Notes under the pieces: generated by a model
Told to the model about the DNA's origin: nothing
The model's database searches: none
The model's input: only the letters and a program-made list of their open reading frames with translations
In this document: one piece after another, positions 1-7,083 of the stretch
Numbering within the stretch: position 1 is the stretch's first letter
Layout of the letters: each line of letters opens with the position of its first letter
Translations under genes and position numbers: made by a program
Origin: Clostridiales bacterium
GTDB taxonomy: Bacteria > Bacillota > Clostridia > Christensenellales > Borkfalkiaceae
DNA length: 12,965 nucleotides
NCBI GenBank assembly: GCA_003503945.1
Contig: DOCD01000026.1
Location: 1 to 12,965, forward strand
Direction: 5' to 3'

Positions 1-20
1 CGTTTTAAACTTTACGTTAA

Positions 21-27
21 GAGGTGG
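21..27 (+). promoter_or_regulatory. Ribosome binding site of the giant coiled-coil gene
   Basis: GAGGTGG lies just upstream of the ATG at 31, with the GAGG core six bases from the start. It supports this ATG as the true start. The promoter is outside the window. Confidence 0.75.
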
Positions 28-30
28 ATT

Positions 31-3000
31 ATGGCAAACGAAATCGAATACGAGGCGGGTGCGCCCAAAAAGGCGGACGTGCTTATACGGAGCACGCAGC
101 ATATCGCGCTTAAACTCGAAGAGCTCGGCGAGCAGTTAAAGCTTGCCGACGCACGCATAGAGGAGTCGCTCGGGCGCGACGAGCTCGGCGAACAGATTAA
201 AGCTTCGGTTGCGCGCATAGAGAAGTCTATCGGGCGCGACGCTCTCGGCGAGCAGATTAAAGCTTCGGTTGCGCGTGTCGAAGAGGCGCTCGAACAGTTT
301 TCGAAAAGTAATCAGGACTCGGCTTATGTCGTCAGACAGAGCGGGGAAATATTCGAAAAGCTTCAAAGCGAAAACGCGGTTTTGAAGCAGGAGCTTTTAT
401 ATCTTGCAAAGCAGAGCGAAAACATATACTCCGGGCTCGCGGAAAAGCTCAATGAGATTTCCGACTTGTTCAAATCGCGCGAGGCTTCGCTCACCGGTAT
501 GGCGGACAAGGTGAACGACGTCGCTTCTCAGGCGTTCAATAACTCTGATATGGCGGACAGACTTGCCGAGGTTATCGAACGCAGTAAACGCAACGAGGAT
601 ATGTTCGACGCGATAGGCGCTAAGGTCGCCGCGCTTTCGGAAAAGCTCGACACCGTGGCGGAACGCGCCGCGAAGAGCGAAAAGACGATAAACGAAAAGC
701 TTTCCTCCGCAAACGCCGACGACAGGGAAACGTCCTCCGCCGAATTAATGAACAAGCTCAACTATATCAGCGAGCAGTTAAGGCGCAGCGAGGGCAACCG
801 CACTATGCTTGCGGATAAGTTCGAAATCCTCTCCATGCGCGTGGAGCAGTTCGGGCTCGAAAGCGCGAAGTCCGCGCCGGCGGCATATCCCCAGCAGATT
901 GCGCCCGTCGCTTACCCCGCGGCAGTGCCCGCAGTCGTAAAGCAGGAAATAGATTACGATTTGCTGGCTTCCAAGGTTGCGGATATTCTTTCCGTAAAGG
1001 AAACTATTTCACCCGATTACATCGCCTCGAAGGTGGCGGAACAGATTGTTTTGCCCGAATTGCAGGCTTCGAATATCAACGTATCCGTCGATGCCGACAG
1101 GATAGCCCGTCAGGTTGCCGAGCTCGTCGATATTAAACCCGTCGACGTAGCCCCCGCGAACGTTGCGGTAAACATCGACGAAGAGGCGCTCGCGGAAAGG
1201 ATTGCAAGCAAAATGGCTCAGCCCGCCGCGGTTGCCGCCCCCGCGAACGTTGCCGTCAATATAGACGAAGAGGCGCTCGCCGAGAGAATTGCGGAAAAGC
1301 TCGACGTAAAAGAGACGCATTCGGCGGACAGCGTTTCCGTTTCGTCTTTAAACCTCGACGTGGACGAACTCGTGGACGCGATTGCGCTTAAAGTCGGCAG
1401 CCTTAAATCCGAGGACTTCGAAATCCTCGTCGACGACGAGGGCTGCACGTCCATTTCGAAAGAGATTGCCAACAACCTCGACTATAAATTCATTTCCGAC
1501 GTCGTTGCGGGCAAGCTGCGCGACGCGCTCGACCTTGTCGCCGCAAACGCGCCCGATTACGAGGATATGGCGGAACGCATAAGCGAAAAAATTACAGTTG
1601 CGGGCATCAACGAGGACGCCATTGCCGACAAAGCGGCGGCGGTGCTTTCAAATTATCTGCCCGAGCTTGACGTTGACGAAATCGCCGACAAAGTCACGGG
1701 CGCGGTTATCGACGTCGTCAACGCCATGCCTCAGCCCACCGTCGACAACGAAACTATATGCAACGCCATTTCCGAGCGGCTTATAGAGTCGCAGGAGGAC
1801 CACGATTACGACATCGTAATAGACGACGAGGGGATTTCGAGGATAACCGAGCTCGTAACCGAAAAGATAGAAAATCAGACGGGCGCGCGCTTCGACAAGG
1901 TCGAGGAGGAGCTTTCCAAGCTTACGGAATTGCTTACGCCCGAAGTTTCCGAAGAGGAGCAAAAGACGGAGGAAGAAGCCGTCGAGGCGGAAGCTGCGGA
2001 TACATCGGAAGCTTCCGAAGAAATCGCCGTTACCGAAGAAAGGGATTATACCGAGCTTTGCTCTCTTATGGCTGCGGAAATCGAAAAGGGAACTTCGCAG
2101 CGTTTCGATAAGGTCGAAGAGGATATCGCAAAGCTTGCCGACCTTGTTTCCGGCATAGTTGTGGAGGAAGAACCTGAAGTAGAATACGAGGAATTCGACG
2201 GCGAACCCGACTACTCCAAGCTTTCCGAAGCCGTCGCTTCCGAGCTTGAAAAGGTTACGGCGCGCTTCGACGCGGTCGACGAGAACCTTGCTAAAATCAA
2301 CGAGCTTTTGACCGAGGAAACCGAGGTCACTGAGGAGTCGGAAGCGGTTGAGGAAGATTATGCAAAGCTTACCGAAACGGTTGCAACCGAAGTCGAAAAA
2401 GCGGTTTCGGCGGGAATGGAAGAAGTCCGCGGCGAGCTTTCCAGACTTTCCGAGCTCGTTTCAAGCGGCGTGGAAACGGAAATAATAGAAGAGAATGCCG
2501 AGCAGGATTACGGTAAATTATCCGAAGTAGTCGCGGCCGAAATCGAAAAGGGCGTTTGCGCCCGCTTTGACAGGGTCGACGAAAGCTTCGCAAAGCTTAC
2601 CGAAATGATTTCCTCAGACGAACAACCTCAGGAAGTCGAAGAGGACTATACCGAGCTTATCGGGTCGATTTCCGCGGAGGTTACGAATATCGTAAACGAA
2701 CGCATAACCGGCGTCGAAGAGAGTATTGCAAAGCTTAACGAAATTTTGACGGCGGAAAGCGATGAGGAGCAGCCCGAAGAGCAGCCCGACTACGCCGAGC
2801 TTTCCAAAGAGGTTGCTACGGAAGTCGAAAGGACGGTAGCCGCCCGCCTCGACGGCGTCGAGCAAAACGTGGCTAAGCTTGCCGAGCTCGTCGCAAACGG
2901 CGTGAAGATAGAGGACGGCGACGAGCCTGCGGGCGTCGATTTCACCGCGCTGAGCCGCATAGTTGCTGCGGAAATGCTTCGCGGTATAGATACCCGCCTT

Positions 3001-4134
3001 GAAAAGGTAGAGAGCGACCTCGGTAAAATCACCGATTACGTCGAGGGCGAAATCCCCGTCGAAACAAATTCGCGCATAGACAAGATTTCCGAGGAGCTGG
3101 GCAGACTTTCGACCTTTATGGAGGGCGAGCTTTCAATCGAAACGGCGGCAAGGCTCGAAAAACTCGAAAACGATATAGCTGCGATTTCCGAAGCGGTAAA
3201 GGGCGGCGAAGTCGCCGAACCCGTAGCGGACAGCAAGGTTGGGGACGATATAGCCGAAATAAAGCAAATGCTTGCAAGCGGCGCATGCGTGAACGAAACG
3301 ACGGCTGCCGCAGCCGATATAGGTAAATTAGAAGAAGAGCTTGCGGAAATAAAGGAAATGCTCGCAAACGGCGTCCGCTTGAACGAAACGGCCGCTGCCG
3401 AAACTGTCGCGGCGCAGGCTGCCGTGGCGGAAGAAGAGGAAGAAGTCGAGGAGCCCCTCGTAAGGGTGAGCGAAGTTATCGAAGCCCCCGCCGCTGAGGA
3501 CGCCGAAGAGGAAGAGTTCGCGGAAGAGGAAGAAGAGGACGACGCCGACGACGACAAGGACGACGATTATCTTATCGACGCGCTCGATATGGACAACTTC
3601 ACCGATAACGAGCTTATGCCGGGTGAAATTCCCGACTTCGAGGGCGGCGTCGACTTCGCGAATATGATGAAGTTCAAGCGCAGCTTTATCGCAAGGATTA
3701 TCCAGAGCTGCGACGAATACAAGCAGTATTACGGCGAAGTAAAGCACGCGCTGTTGTCCTACAAGAAAGTAAACTCGAACGTCGCGTGGAGCAACGAACG
3801 CTTCAACAAGGGCAGGGAAACGATTGCAAGGATGAAAATCCGCGGCAAAACGCTCGTTATTTATCTCGCGCTCGACCCCAACGAATACAAAACCTCGGTC
3901 TATCACCATATCGACGTTTCCGACAACAAGTCTGTTGCGGGCACGCCTATGATGATTAAGGTGAAGAGTAATCTGGGCGTAAGAAAAGCCATAAGGCTTA
4001 TCGACGAAATGCTCGCTAAGCGTAACGGCGAAAAGAAAGAGATTCCCGAGCGCGATTACGCGGCAATGTATCCTTACGAAACTATCGAAGAACTCATCGA
4101 AGAGGGACTTGTCAAGGACGTACGAAAGAAATAA
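31..4134 (+). CDS. Giant acidic tandem-repeat coiled-coil protein with conserved C-terminal module, function unknown
   Basis: This 1367-residue protein has no signal peptide or membrane segment, so it is probably cytoplasmic. Residues 31-89 hold three 20-residue repeats (key words LGEQIKASVARIE). Residues of about 90-280 are heptad-like coiled coil. About 300-660 holds alternating short helices with motifs such as NIDEEALAERIA and VDDEG. From 672 to about 1015 come seven units of about 50 residues, each starting DY or DF and containing ARFDxVEE and AKLxELL. About 1158-1180 is a run of Glu and Asp. Residues 1212-1367 form a different, basic, compact domain with FNKGRETIARMKIRGKTL, YLALDP and an ending rich in charged helices. 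From memory this last domain recurs at the C-terminus of many uncharacterised Clostridia proteins; I know no function for it. The start is supported by a good ribosome binding site. A scaffold or cell-structure role is only a guess. Confidence 0.9.
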   Translation: MANEIEYEAGAPKKADVLIRSTQHIALKLEELGEQLKLADARIEESLGRDELGEQIKASVARIEKSIGRDALGEQIKASVARVEEALEQFSKSNQDSAYVVRQSGEIFEKLQSENAVLKQELLYLAKQSENIYSGLAEKLNEISDLFKSREASLTGMADKVNDVASQAFNNSDMADRLAEVIERSKRNEDMFDAIGAKVAALSEKLDTVAERAAKSEKTINEKLSSANADDRETSSAELMNKLNYISEQLRRSEGNRTMLADKFEILSMRVEQFGLESAKSAPAAYPQQIAPVAYPAAVPAVVKQEIDYDLLASKVADILSVKETISPDYIASKVAEQIVLPELQASNINVSVDADRIARQVAELVDIKPVDVAPANVAVNIDEEALAERIASKMAQPAAVAAPANVAVNIDEEALAERIAEKLDVKETHSADSVSVSSLNLDVDELVDAIALKVGSLKSEDFEILVDDEGCTSISKEIANNLDYKFISDVVAGKLRDALDLVAANAPDYEDMAERISEKITVAGINEDAIADKAAAVLSNYLPELDVDEIADKVTGAVIDVVNAMPQPTVDNETICNAISERLIESQEDHDYDIVIDDEGISRITELVTEKIENQTGARFDKVEEELSKLTELLTPEVSEEEQKTEEEAVEAEAADTSEASEEIAVTEERDYTELCSLMAAEIEKGTSQRFDKVEEDIAKLADLVSGIVVEEEPEVEYEEFDGEPDYSKLSEAVASELEKVTARFDAVDENLAKINELLTEETEVTEESEAVEEDYAKLTETVATEVEKAVSAGMEEVRGELSRLSELVSSGVETEIIEENAEQDYGKLSEVVAAEIEKGVCARFDRVDESFAKLTEMISSDEQPQEVEEDYTELIGSISAEVTNIVNERITGVEESIAKLNEILTAESDEEQPEEQPDYAELSKEVATEVERTVAARLDGVEQNVAKLAELVANGVKIEDGDEPAGVDFTALSRIVAAEMLRGIDTRLEKVESDLGKITDYVEGEIPVETNSRIDKISEELGRLSTFMEGELSIETAARLEKLENDIAAISEAVKGGEVAEPVADSKVGDDIAEIKQMLASGACVNETTAAAADIGKLEEELAEIKEMLANGVRLNETAAAETVAAQAAVAEEEEEVEEPLVRVSEVIEAPAAEDAEEEEFAEEEEEDDADDDKDDDYLIDALDMDNFTDNELMPGEIPDFEGGVDFANMMKFKRSFIARIIQSCDEYKQYYGEVKHALLSYKKVNSNVAWSNERFNKGRETIARMKIRGKTLVIYLALDPNEYKTSVYHHIDVSDNKSVAGTPMMIKVKSNLGVRKAIRLIDEMLAKRNGEKKEIPERDYAAMYPYETIEELIEEGLVKDVRKK
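121..297 (+). repeat. Three in-frame 60-base tandem repeats coding a 20-residue coiled-coil unit
   Basis: Units begin at 121, 181 and 241. Each opens with a GAGCTCGGCGA-like sequence and ends near a CTCGGGCGCGAC-like sequence; the last unit is slightly short. Units two and three share long identical stretches (for example ATTAAAGCTTCGGTTGCGCG), which points to recent duplication. The period of 20 residues is kept in frame. Confidence 0.9.
1150..1290 (+). repeat. Two-copy in-frame repeat coding APANVAVNIDEEALAERIA
   Basis: Copies lie at about 1150-1206 and 1237-1293 and are separated by a short Ala/Pro-rich linker. The encoded residues are identical over about 19 positions, while several third codon positions differ. 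The copies are therefore somewhat older than the 60-base units near the N-terminus, or the protein sequence is under selection. Confidence 0.85.
2044..3080 (+). repeat. Seven diverged repeats of about 50 residues (DY...L...VAxEIEK...ARFDxVEExxAKLxELL)
   Basis: Units start at residues 672, 727, 776, 826, 872, 920 and 970 (bases 2044, 2209, 2356, 2506, 2644, 2788 and 2938), so spacing is 46 to 55 residues. Each has a first helix, an ARFD-type turn, a second helix and an acidic linker of variable length. An earlier incomplete relative (GARFDKVEEELSKLTELL) lies at about 1886-1938. Identity is visible in protein but weak in DNA, so these are old duplications. Confidence 0.85.
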
Positions 4135-4146
4135 AAAAACTTTTTT

Positions 4147-4171
4147 GGGGGTTGATAATCGGTCAACCCCC
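4147..4171 (+). terminator. Perfect 9-bp hairpin after the giant gene, possible terminator
   Basis: GGGGGTTGA (4147-4155) pairs with TCAACCCCC (4163-4171) around a seven-base loop. It is preceded by seven A, a C and six T. On the + strand it lacks a good T run (GTTTGGTG follows). On the - strand it would run into a mixed A then T tract. It is a candidate terminator of either direction, not a certain one. Confidence 0.5.
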
Positions 4172-4182
4172 GTTTGGTGTAA

Positions 4183-4210
4183 GCAAGCCGTTAAATTTTT
4201 AACGGCTTGC
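4183..4210 (+). terminator. Perfect long hairpin upstream of RNase J, terminator or 5-prime mRNA structure
   Basis: GCAAGCCGTT (4183-4192) pairs perfectly with AACGGCTTGC (4201-4210). The pairing can extend three bases into the loop. No T run follows. The structure lies 37 bases before the RNase J start, so it could be a second termination hairpin or a leader structure protecting or controlling the RNase J message. Confidence 0.45.
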
Positions 4211-4234
4211 CTGAACCGCTTATTATTTAAACAC

Positions 4235-4240
4235 GGAGAA
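4235..4240 (+). promoter_or_regulatory. Ribosome binding site deciding a TTG start for RNase J
   Basis: GGAGAA ends seven bases before the TTG at 4248. No ATG or GTG in this frame lies at a suitable distance, and the lysine/arginine-rich reading frame is open from here. TTG is therefore the best start. Confidence 0.7.
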
Positions 4241-4247
4241 TTAAAAT

Positions 4248-6122
4248 TTGGAACAGACGATTAAAAAACGCAGAATTCCTTTGAGGAATAAAAAGGCGGC
4301 GGAGGCGGCTGAACAGAAAAAACAACCCCAAAAGCGCCCCGAACGTGGCGGACAGAGTGCCGCGAAACCCAAAGCTGCGCGTAGCACCGCAAAAAATCCC
4401 CCCGCGGAAGAGAGAACCGCTCTCCCGATAAGGGCGGATAAACCGCAACGCCCGCCCAAAAGAGGCAGGCGCGGGGTCAAGCCCGTACGCGTGGTATTTT
4501 TGGGCGGCGTCGGCGAAATAGGCAAAAATATGACCGCAATCGAGTGCGGCGAGGATATAATAATTATCGACGCGGGCGCGATATTCCCCACCGACGAAAC
4601 GCCGGGCTTCGATTTGATTGTGCCCGATATCACATACCTTCTCGAAAACAGGCACAAGGTGCGCGGCGTAATTTTAACGCACGGTCACGAGGACCATATA
4701 GGCGGGGTGCCCTATCTTTTGAAGGAATTAAACGTGCCCGTCGCAGGCACGAAGCTTACGCTCGCCCTCGTCGACAACAAACTGCGCGAGCACCGCATAA
4801 ACGACGCGAAGCTTTTGACGATAGCCCCCGGTCAGCCGTTTAATATGGGTTGCTTTAAAGTACGCCCCGTAAACGTCAATCACTCTATCGCGGGCTCGCT
4901 TGCGCTGGCAATCGAAACGCCGCAGGGCGTGATTTTCCACAGCGGCGACTTCAAAATAGACTTAACGCCCGTCGCGGGCGAACCTATCGACCTTAAAACC
5001 ATTTCGGAAATAGGCGCGCAGGGCGTGCTTTTATATATGGGCGAAAGCACAAATATCGAAAGGGCGGGCTTTACTATGAGCGAAACGGTCGTCGGCGCGA
5101 CGCTTGACAGGTTGTTCGCCGAAAACGCGGGGCGCAGGCTGATAGTTGCTACGTTCGCCTCGAACGTGCACCGCTTGCAGCAGATAATCGACCTTGCGGT
5201 AAAGCACGGCAGAAAGGTTGCGCTTTCGGGAAGAAGTATGCACAACGTGCTCGAGGCGGCGGAAAAGATAGGCGAAATCCGCCTGCCCGAAGGCGCGCTC
5301 GTCGACGTGTCGAAAATCAAAAAGATGCGCGACGGCGAAGTGGTGGTGGTTTCCACCGGCAGTCAGGGCGAACCGATGAGCGCGCTCACGCGTATGGCAA
5401 ACGGCGACAACCCCGCAGTAAGCGTGGGCGACAACGATACCGTAATTATTTCCGCTTCGCCTATCCCCGGCAACGAAAAGCTTGTTTACAGGGTAATAAA
5501 CAACCTTTACAGAAAGGGCGCCAACGTGGTATACGAAAGCCTTGAAAACATTCACGTTTCGGGGCACGCATGCCGCGAGGAACATAAGATTATGCACACA
5601 CTTTTAAAGCCCAAATATTTCATACCCGTCCACGGCGAATACAGGCACCTCAAAAAACATATGCAGCTTGCCGAACAGCTCGGTATGCCCGAGAGGAATA
5701 CTTTTATCCCCGAAATCGGCAACTGTGTCGAAGTTTCGCAAAGCGGGCTCAAACGCGTCGAAAGCGTTCAGGCGGGCTCCCGCCTTATCGACGGCGAGGG
5801 CATCGAGGACGAAAAGGCGAGTATGGTCATCGAGGACAGACGCCAGCTTTCCGAAGAGGGGCTTTTCATCGTTTCGGTGGCGGTATCGGGCGGCGCGGTT
5901 ATAGGCGAACCGGCTATTAATTCCCGCGGGTTCGTGTTCGATTTTCACCGCGACTACAACAGGGAAATACGCGAGGTTATCCTCCGCGCAATCGACGGCT
6001 ACGATTTATCCCGCGGCACCGTCGACGAATTGAAGAGGATTATAAAAAGAAATCTTCGAAACTATCTGATGAGAAAGACAAAGCAGTCGCCGCTTATAGT
6101 GCCCGTGGTAGTAGAATTATAG
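4248..6122 (+). CDS. rnj: Ribonuclease J (metallo-beta-lactamase / beta-CASP RNase)
   Basis: RNase J is the zinc-dependent 5-prime exonuclease and endonuclease of mRNA decay and rRNA maturation in Firmicutes. The beta-lactamase core begins near residue 80 (VVFLGGVGEIGKNM). The metal-binding motif HGHEDH is at 145-150, NHSIAGSL at 211-218 and HSGDF at 231-235. The beta-CASP segment carries GESTN (265-269) and NVHRLQQI (306-313). SGHA is at 438-441 and HGEYRH at 462-467; the C-terminal domain ends in a basic helix. All expected catalytic residues are present. It is odd that residues 1-78 form a tail very rich in Lys, Arg, Pro and Ala, making the protein 624 residues, against about 555 for Bacillus RNase J1. 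The tail may bind RNA or partner proteins; this is inference. Whether it corresponds to J1 or J2 cannot be decided. It is well separated from both neighbours. Confidence 0.96.
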   Translation: MEQTIKKRRIPLRNKKAAEAAEQKKQPQKRPERGGQSAAKPKAARSTAKNPPAEERTALPIRADKPQRPPKRGRRGVKPVRVVFLGGVGEIGKNMTAIECGEDIIIIDAGAIFPTDETPGFDLIVPDITYLLENRHKVRGVILTHGHEDHIGGVPYLLKELNVPVAGTKLTLALVDNKLREHRINDAKLLTIAPGQPFNMGCFKVRPVNVNHSIAGSLALAIETPQGVIFHSGDFKIDLTPVAGEPIDLKTISEIGAQGVLLYMGESTNIERAGFTMSETVVGATLDRLFAENAGRRLIVATFASNVHRLQQIIDLAVKHGRKVALSGRSMHNVLEAAEKIGEIRLPEGALVDVSKIKKMRDGEVVVVSTGSQGEPMSALTRMANGDNPAVSVGDNDTVIISASPIPGNEKLVYRVINNLYRKGANVVYESLENIHVSGHACREEHKIMHTLLKPKYFIPVHGEYRHLKKHMQLAEQLGMPERNTFIPEIGNCVEVSQSGLKRVESVQAGSRLIDGEGIEDEKASMVIEDRRQLSEEGLFIVSVAVSGGAVIGEPAINSRGFVFDFHRDYNREIREVILRAIDGYDLSRGTVDELKRIIKRNLRNYLMRKTKQSPLIVPVVVEL

Positions 6123-6123
6123 T

Positions 6124-6156
6124 TCACGAAATTTTGCTTGCTCAAAATTTCCGTGA
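6124..6156 (+). terminator. Hairpin just after RNase J, possible weak terminator
   Basis: TCACGAAATTTTG (6124-6136) pairs with CAAAATTTCCGTGA (6143-6156) with one bulged base and a six-base loop. It begins two bases after the stop codon. The following GTTGTTATTG is only moderately T-rich, so it may act as an mRNA 3-prime stabiliser or weak terminator. Confidence 0.5.
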
Positions 6157-6192
6157 GTTGTTATTGTACGGCTTTCGCCGTCGATACGACGT

Positions 6193-6235
6193 AAAATTGC
6201 TTAACGCGCGAAATCAATCCGCGCTTGCAATTTTT
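6193..6235 (+). terminator. Second hairpin with T run downstream of RNase J
   Basis: AAAATTGC (6193-6200) pairs with GCAATTTT (6227-6234). Inside it GCGCG (6206-6210) pairs with CGCGC (6220-6224). A run of five T forms the 3-prime edge. Of the two hairpins in this spacer, this is the better intrinsic terminator candidate. Confidence 0.5.
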
Positions 6236-6256
6236 GCGGCGTGATTTAATTTATTT

Positions 6257-6300
6257 GGCTTCCCCTTTGGGGAAGCTGTCCGCGTAGCGGACTGATGAGG
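6257..6300 (+). repeat. Short dispersed double-hairpin repeat, copy 1
   Basis: GCTTCCCC (6258-6265), loop TTT and GGGGAAGC (6269-6276) form a perfect hairpin. GTCCGC (6278-6283), loop GTA and GCGGAC (6287-6292) form a second. TGATGAGG follows at 6293-6300. The same arrangement occurs inverted at 11059-11116, where the first hairpin and the TGATGAGG tail are conserved while the second hairpin differs. From memory, elements with this CTTCCCC...GGGGAAG...TGATGAGG plan are scattered through many Clostridia genomes between genes. Confidence 0.8.
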
Positions 6301-6312
6301 TTATAAAATTTA

Positions 6313-6358
6313 CCTTAAAAAGTTTTTACGCGCGAGCCATCGCGCTAACTTTTTAAAG
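6313..6358 (+). other. Large imperfect hairpin immediately upstream of the methyltransferase gene
   Basis: TTAAAAAGTT (6315-6324) pairs with AACTTTTTAA (6347-6356). After a small asymmetric bulge, GCGCG (6330-6334) pairs with CGCGC (6341-6345) over a six-base loop. It ends 15 bases before the ATG at 6374, close to the weak CGGA ribosome binding sequence. It could lower translation or be an extension of the adjoining repeat. No riboswitch pattern is recognisable. Confidence 0.5.
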
Positions 6359-6373
6359 TAACGGAAATCGCAA

Positions 6374-7042
6374 ATGGAAAATAATTTTACTTACGCGCAC
6401 AACGACACTTCGTCGGGAGAGCGGATAACGCCTACGGCGCAGTTCAATATTCCGCGCGTAAATGAAAAGATAAATTCCCTGAGGCAAAGCGCTTTCGCCC
6501 GAGGTATACCGACCGCCGACGACGAAACGCTCAGCTTCCTTATAACGGTGCTTTCGGCGGTCAAGCCCGAAAGGATACTCGAGCTCGGTACCGCCGTCGG
6601 CGTTTCGGGCGCGGTTATGCTCGACGTATGCGTCGGCGCGCAACTGACGACGGTGGAGCGGGAAGAGGCTTTTTACGACGAAGCGCTGAAAAATTTCGCC
6701 GCGTTTGGCTTTACCGCCCGCGTCAATGCTGTTTTGGGCGACGCGGGCGAGGTTATAGGCGGGCTCGAGGGCGAGTTCGATTTTATATTTCTGGACTGCG
6801 CAAAGGTGCAGTACGTGAAATATCTGCCCCGATTGAAGAAGCTTTTAAAGCGCGGCGGCGTGCTGTTTGCCGACGACGTTTTGCTGTACGGCTGGATTAC
6901 GGGCGAGGTTGAAATACCCAAAAAGCGAAAAATGCTCGCCGCGCACGTCAAGGAATATATCGACGCGGTAACCTCCGACGGCGAGCTTTTTACTACCGTG
7001 GTAAACTGCGGCGACGGCGTGGCGCTGTCGGTTAAAAAATAA
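6374..7042 (+). CDS. trmR: TrmR-like SAM-dependent O-methyltransferase (tRNA 5-hydroxyuridine methyltransferase)
   Basis: This 222-residue class I methyltransferase resembles the COMT-like family 3. Visible are the SAM-binding glycine loop ELGTAVGVSG (70-79), the acidic end of the next strand (VEREE, 94-98), GDAGE (122-126), the core FLDCAK (139-144), and ADDVL (166-170). D141 with D167 and D168 is placed like the magnesium-binding residues of the family. In Bacillus subtilis TrmR (YrrM) methylates 5-hydroxyuridine at wobble position 34 of tRNA, giving 5-methoxyuridine, and its gene precedes the hydroxylase genes. Here too a TrhP-like gene follows after 41 bases, which is the main reason to prefer tRNA over small-molecule catechol substrates. 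The start follows only a weak CGGA site eight bases upstream. Confidence 0.85.
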   Translation: MENNFTYAHNDTSSGERITPTAQFNIPRVNEKINSLRQSAFARGIPTADDETLSFLITVLSAVKPERILELGTAVGVSGAVMLDVCVGAQLTTVEREEAFYDEALKNFAAFGFTARVNAVLGDAGEVIGGLEGEFDFIFLDCAKVQYVKYLPRLKKLLKRGGVLFADDVLLYGWITGEVEIPKKRKMLAAHVKEYIDAVTSDGELFTTVVNCGDGVALSVKK

Positions 7043-7083
7043 TTTAACGGCACCGAACGTCTTTAATTTTGTGAGGAAAAAAT

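Noticed and set aside
121..297. Possible CRISPR array because of evenly spaced 60-base repeats
   Set aside because: The repeats are contiguous, in frame and coding, with no unique spacers.
3036..3557. Long - strand open frame of 173 residues under the giant gene
   Set aside because: It is a serine-rich mirror of the Glu/Ala/Asp-rich codons of the real gene and has no family features.
3328..3909. Long - strand open frame of 193 residues
   Set aside because: It lies opposite the acidic linker and conserved C-terminal domain of the giant protein. Low-complexity valine and phenylalanine runs come from GAC/GAA codons read backwards.
6123..6373. Possible riboswitch or tRNA gene between RNase J and the methyltransferase
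   Set aside because: The stems are simple independent hairpins. No cloverleaf, T-box or known aptamer pattern could be built.
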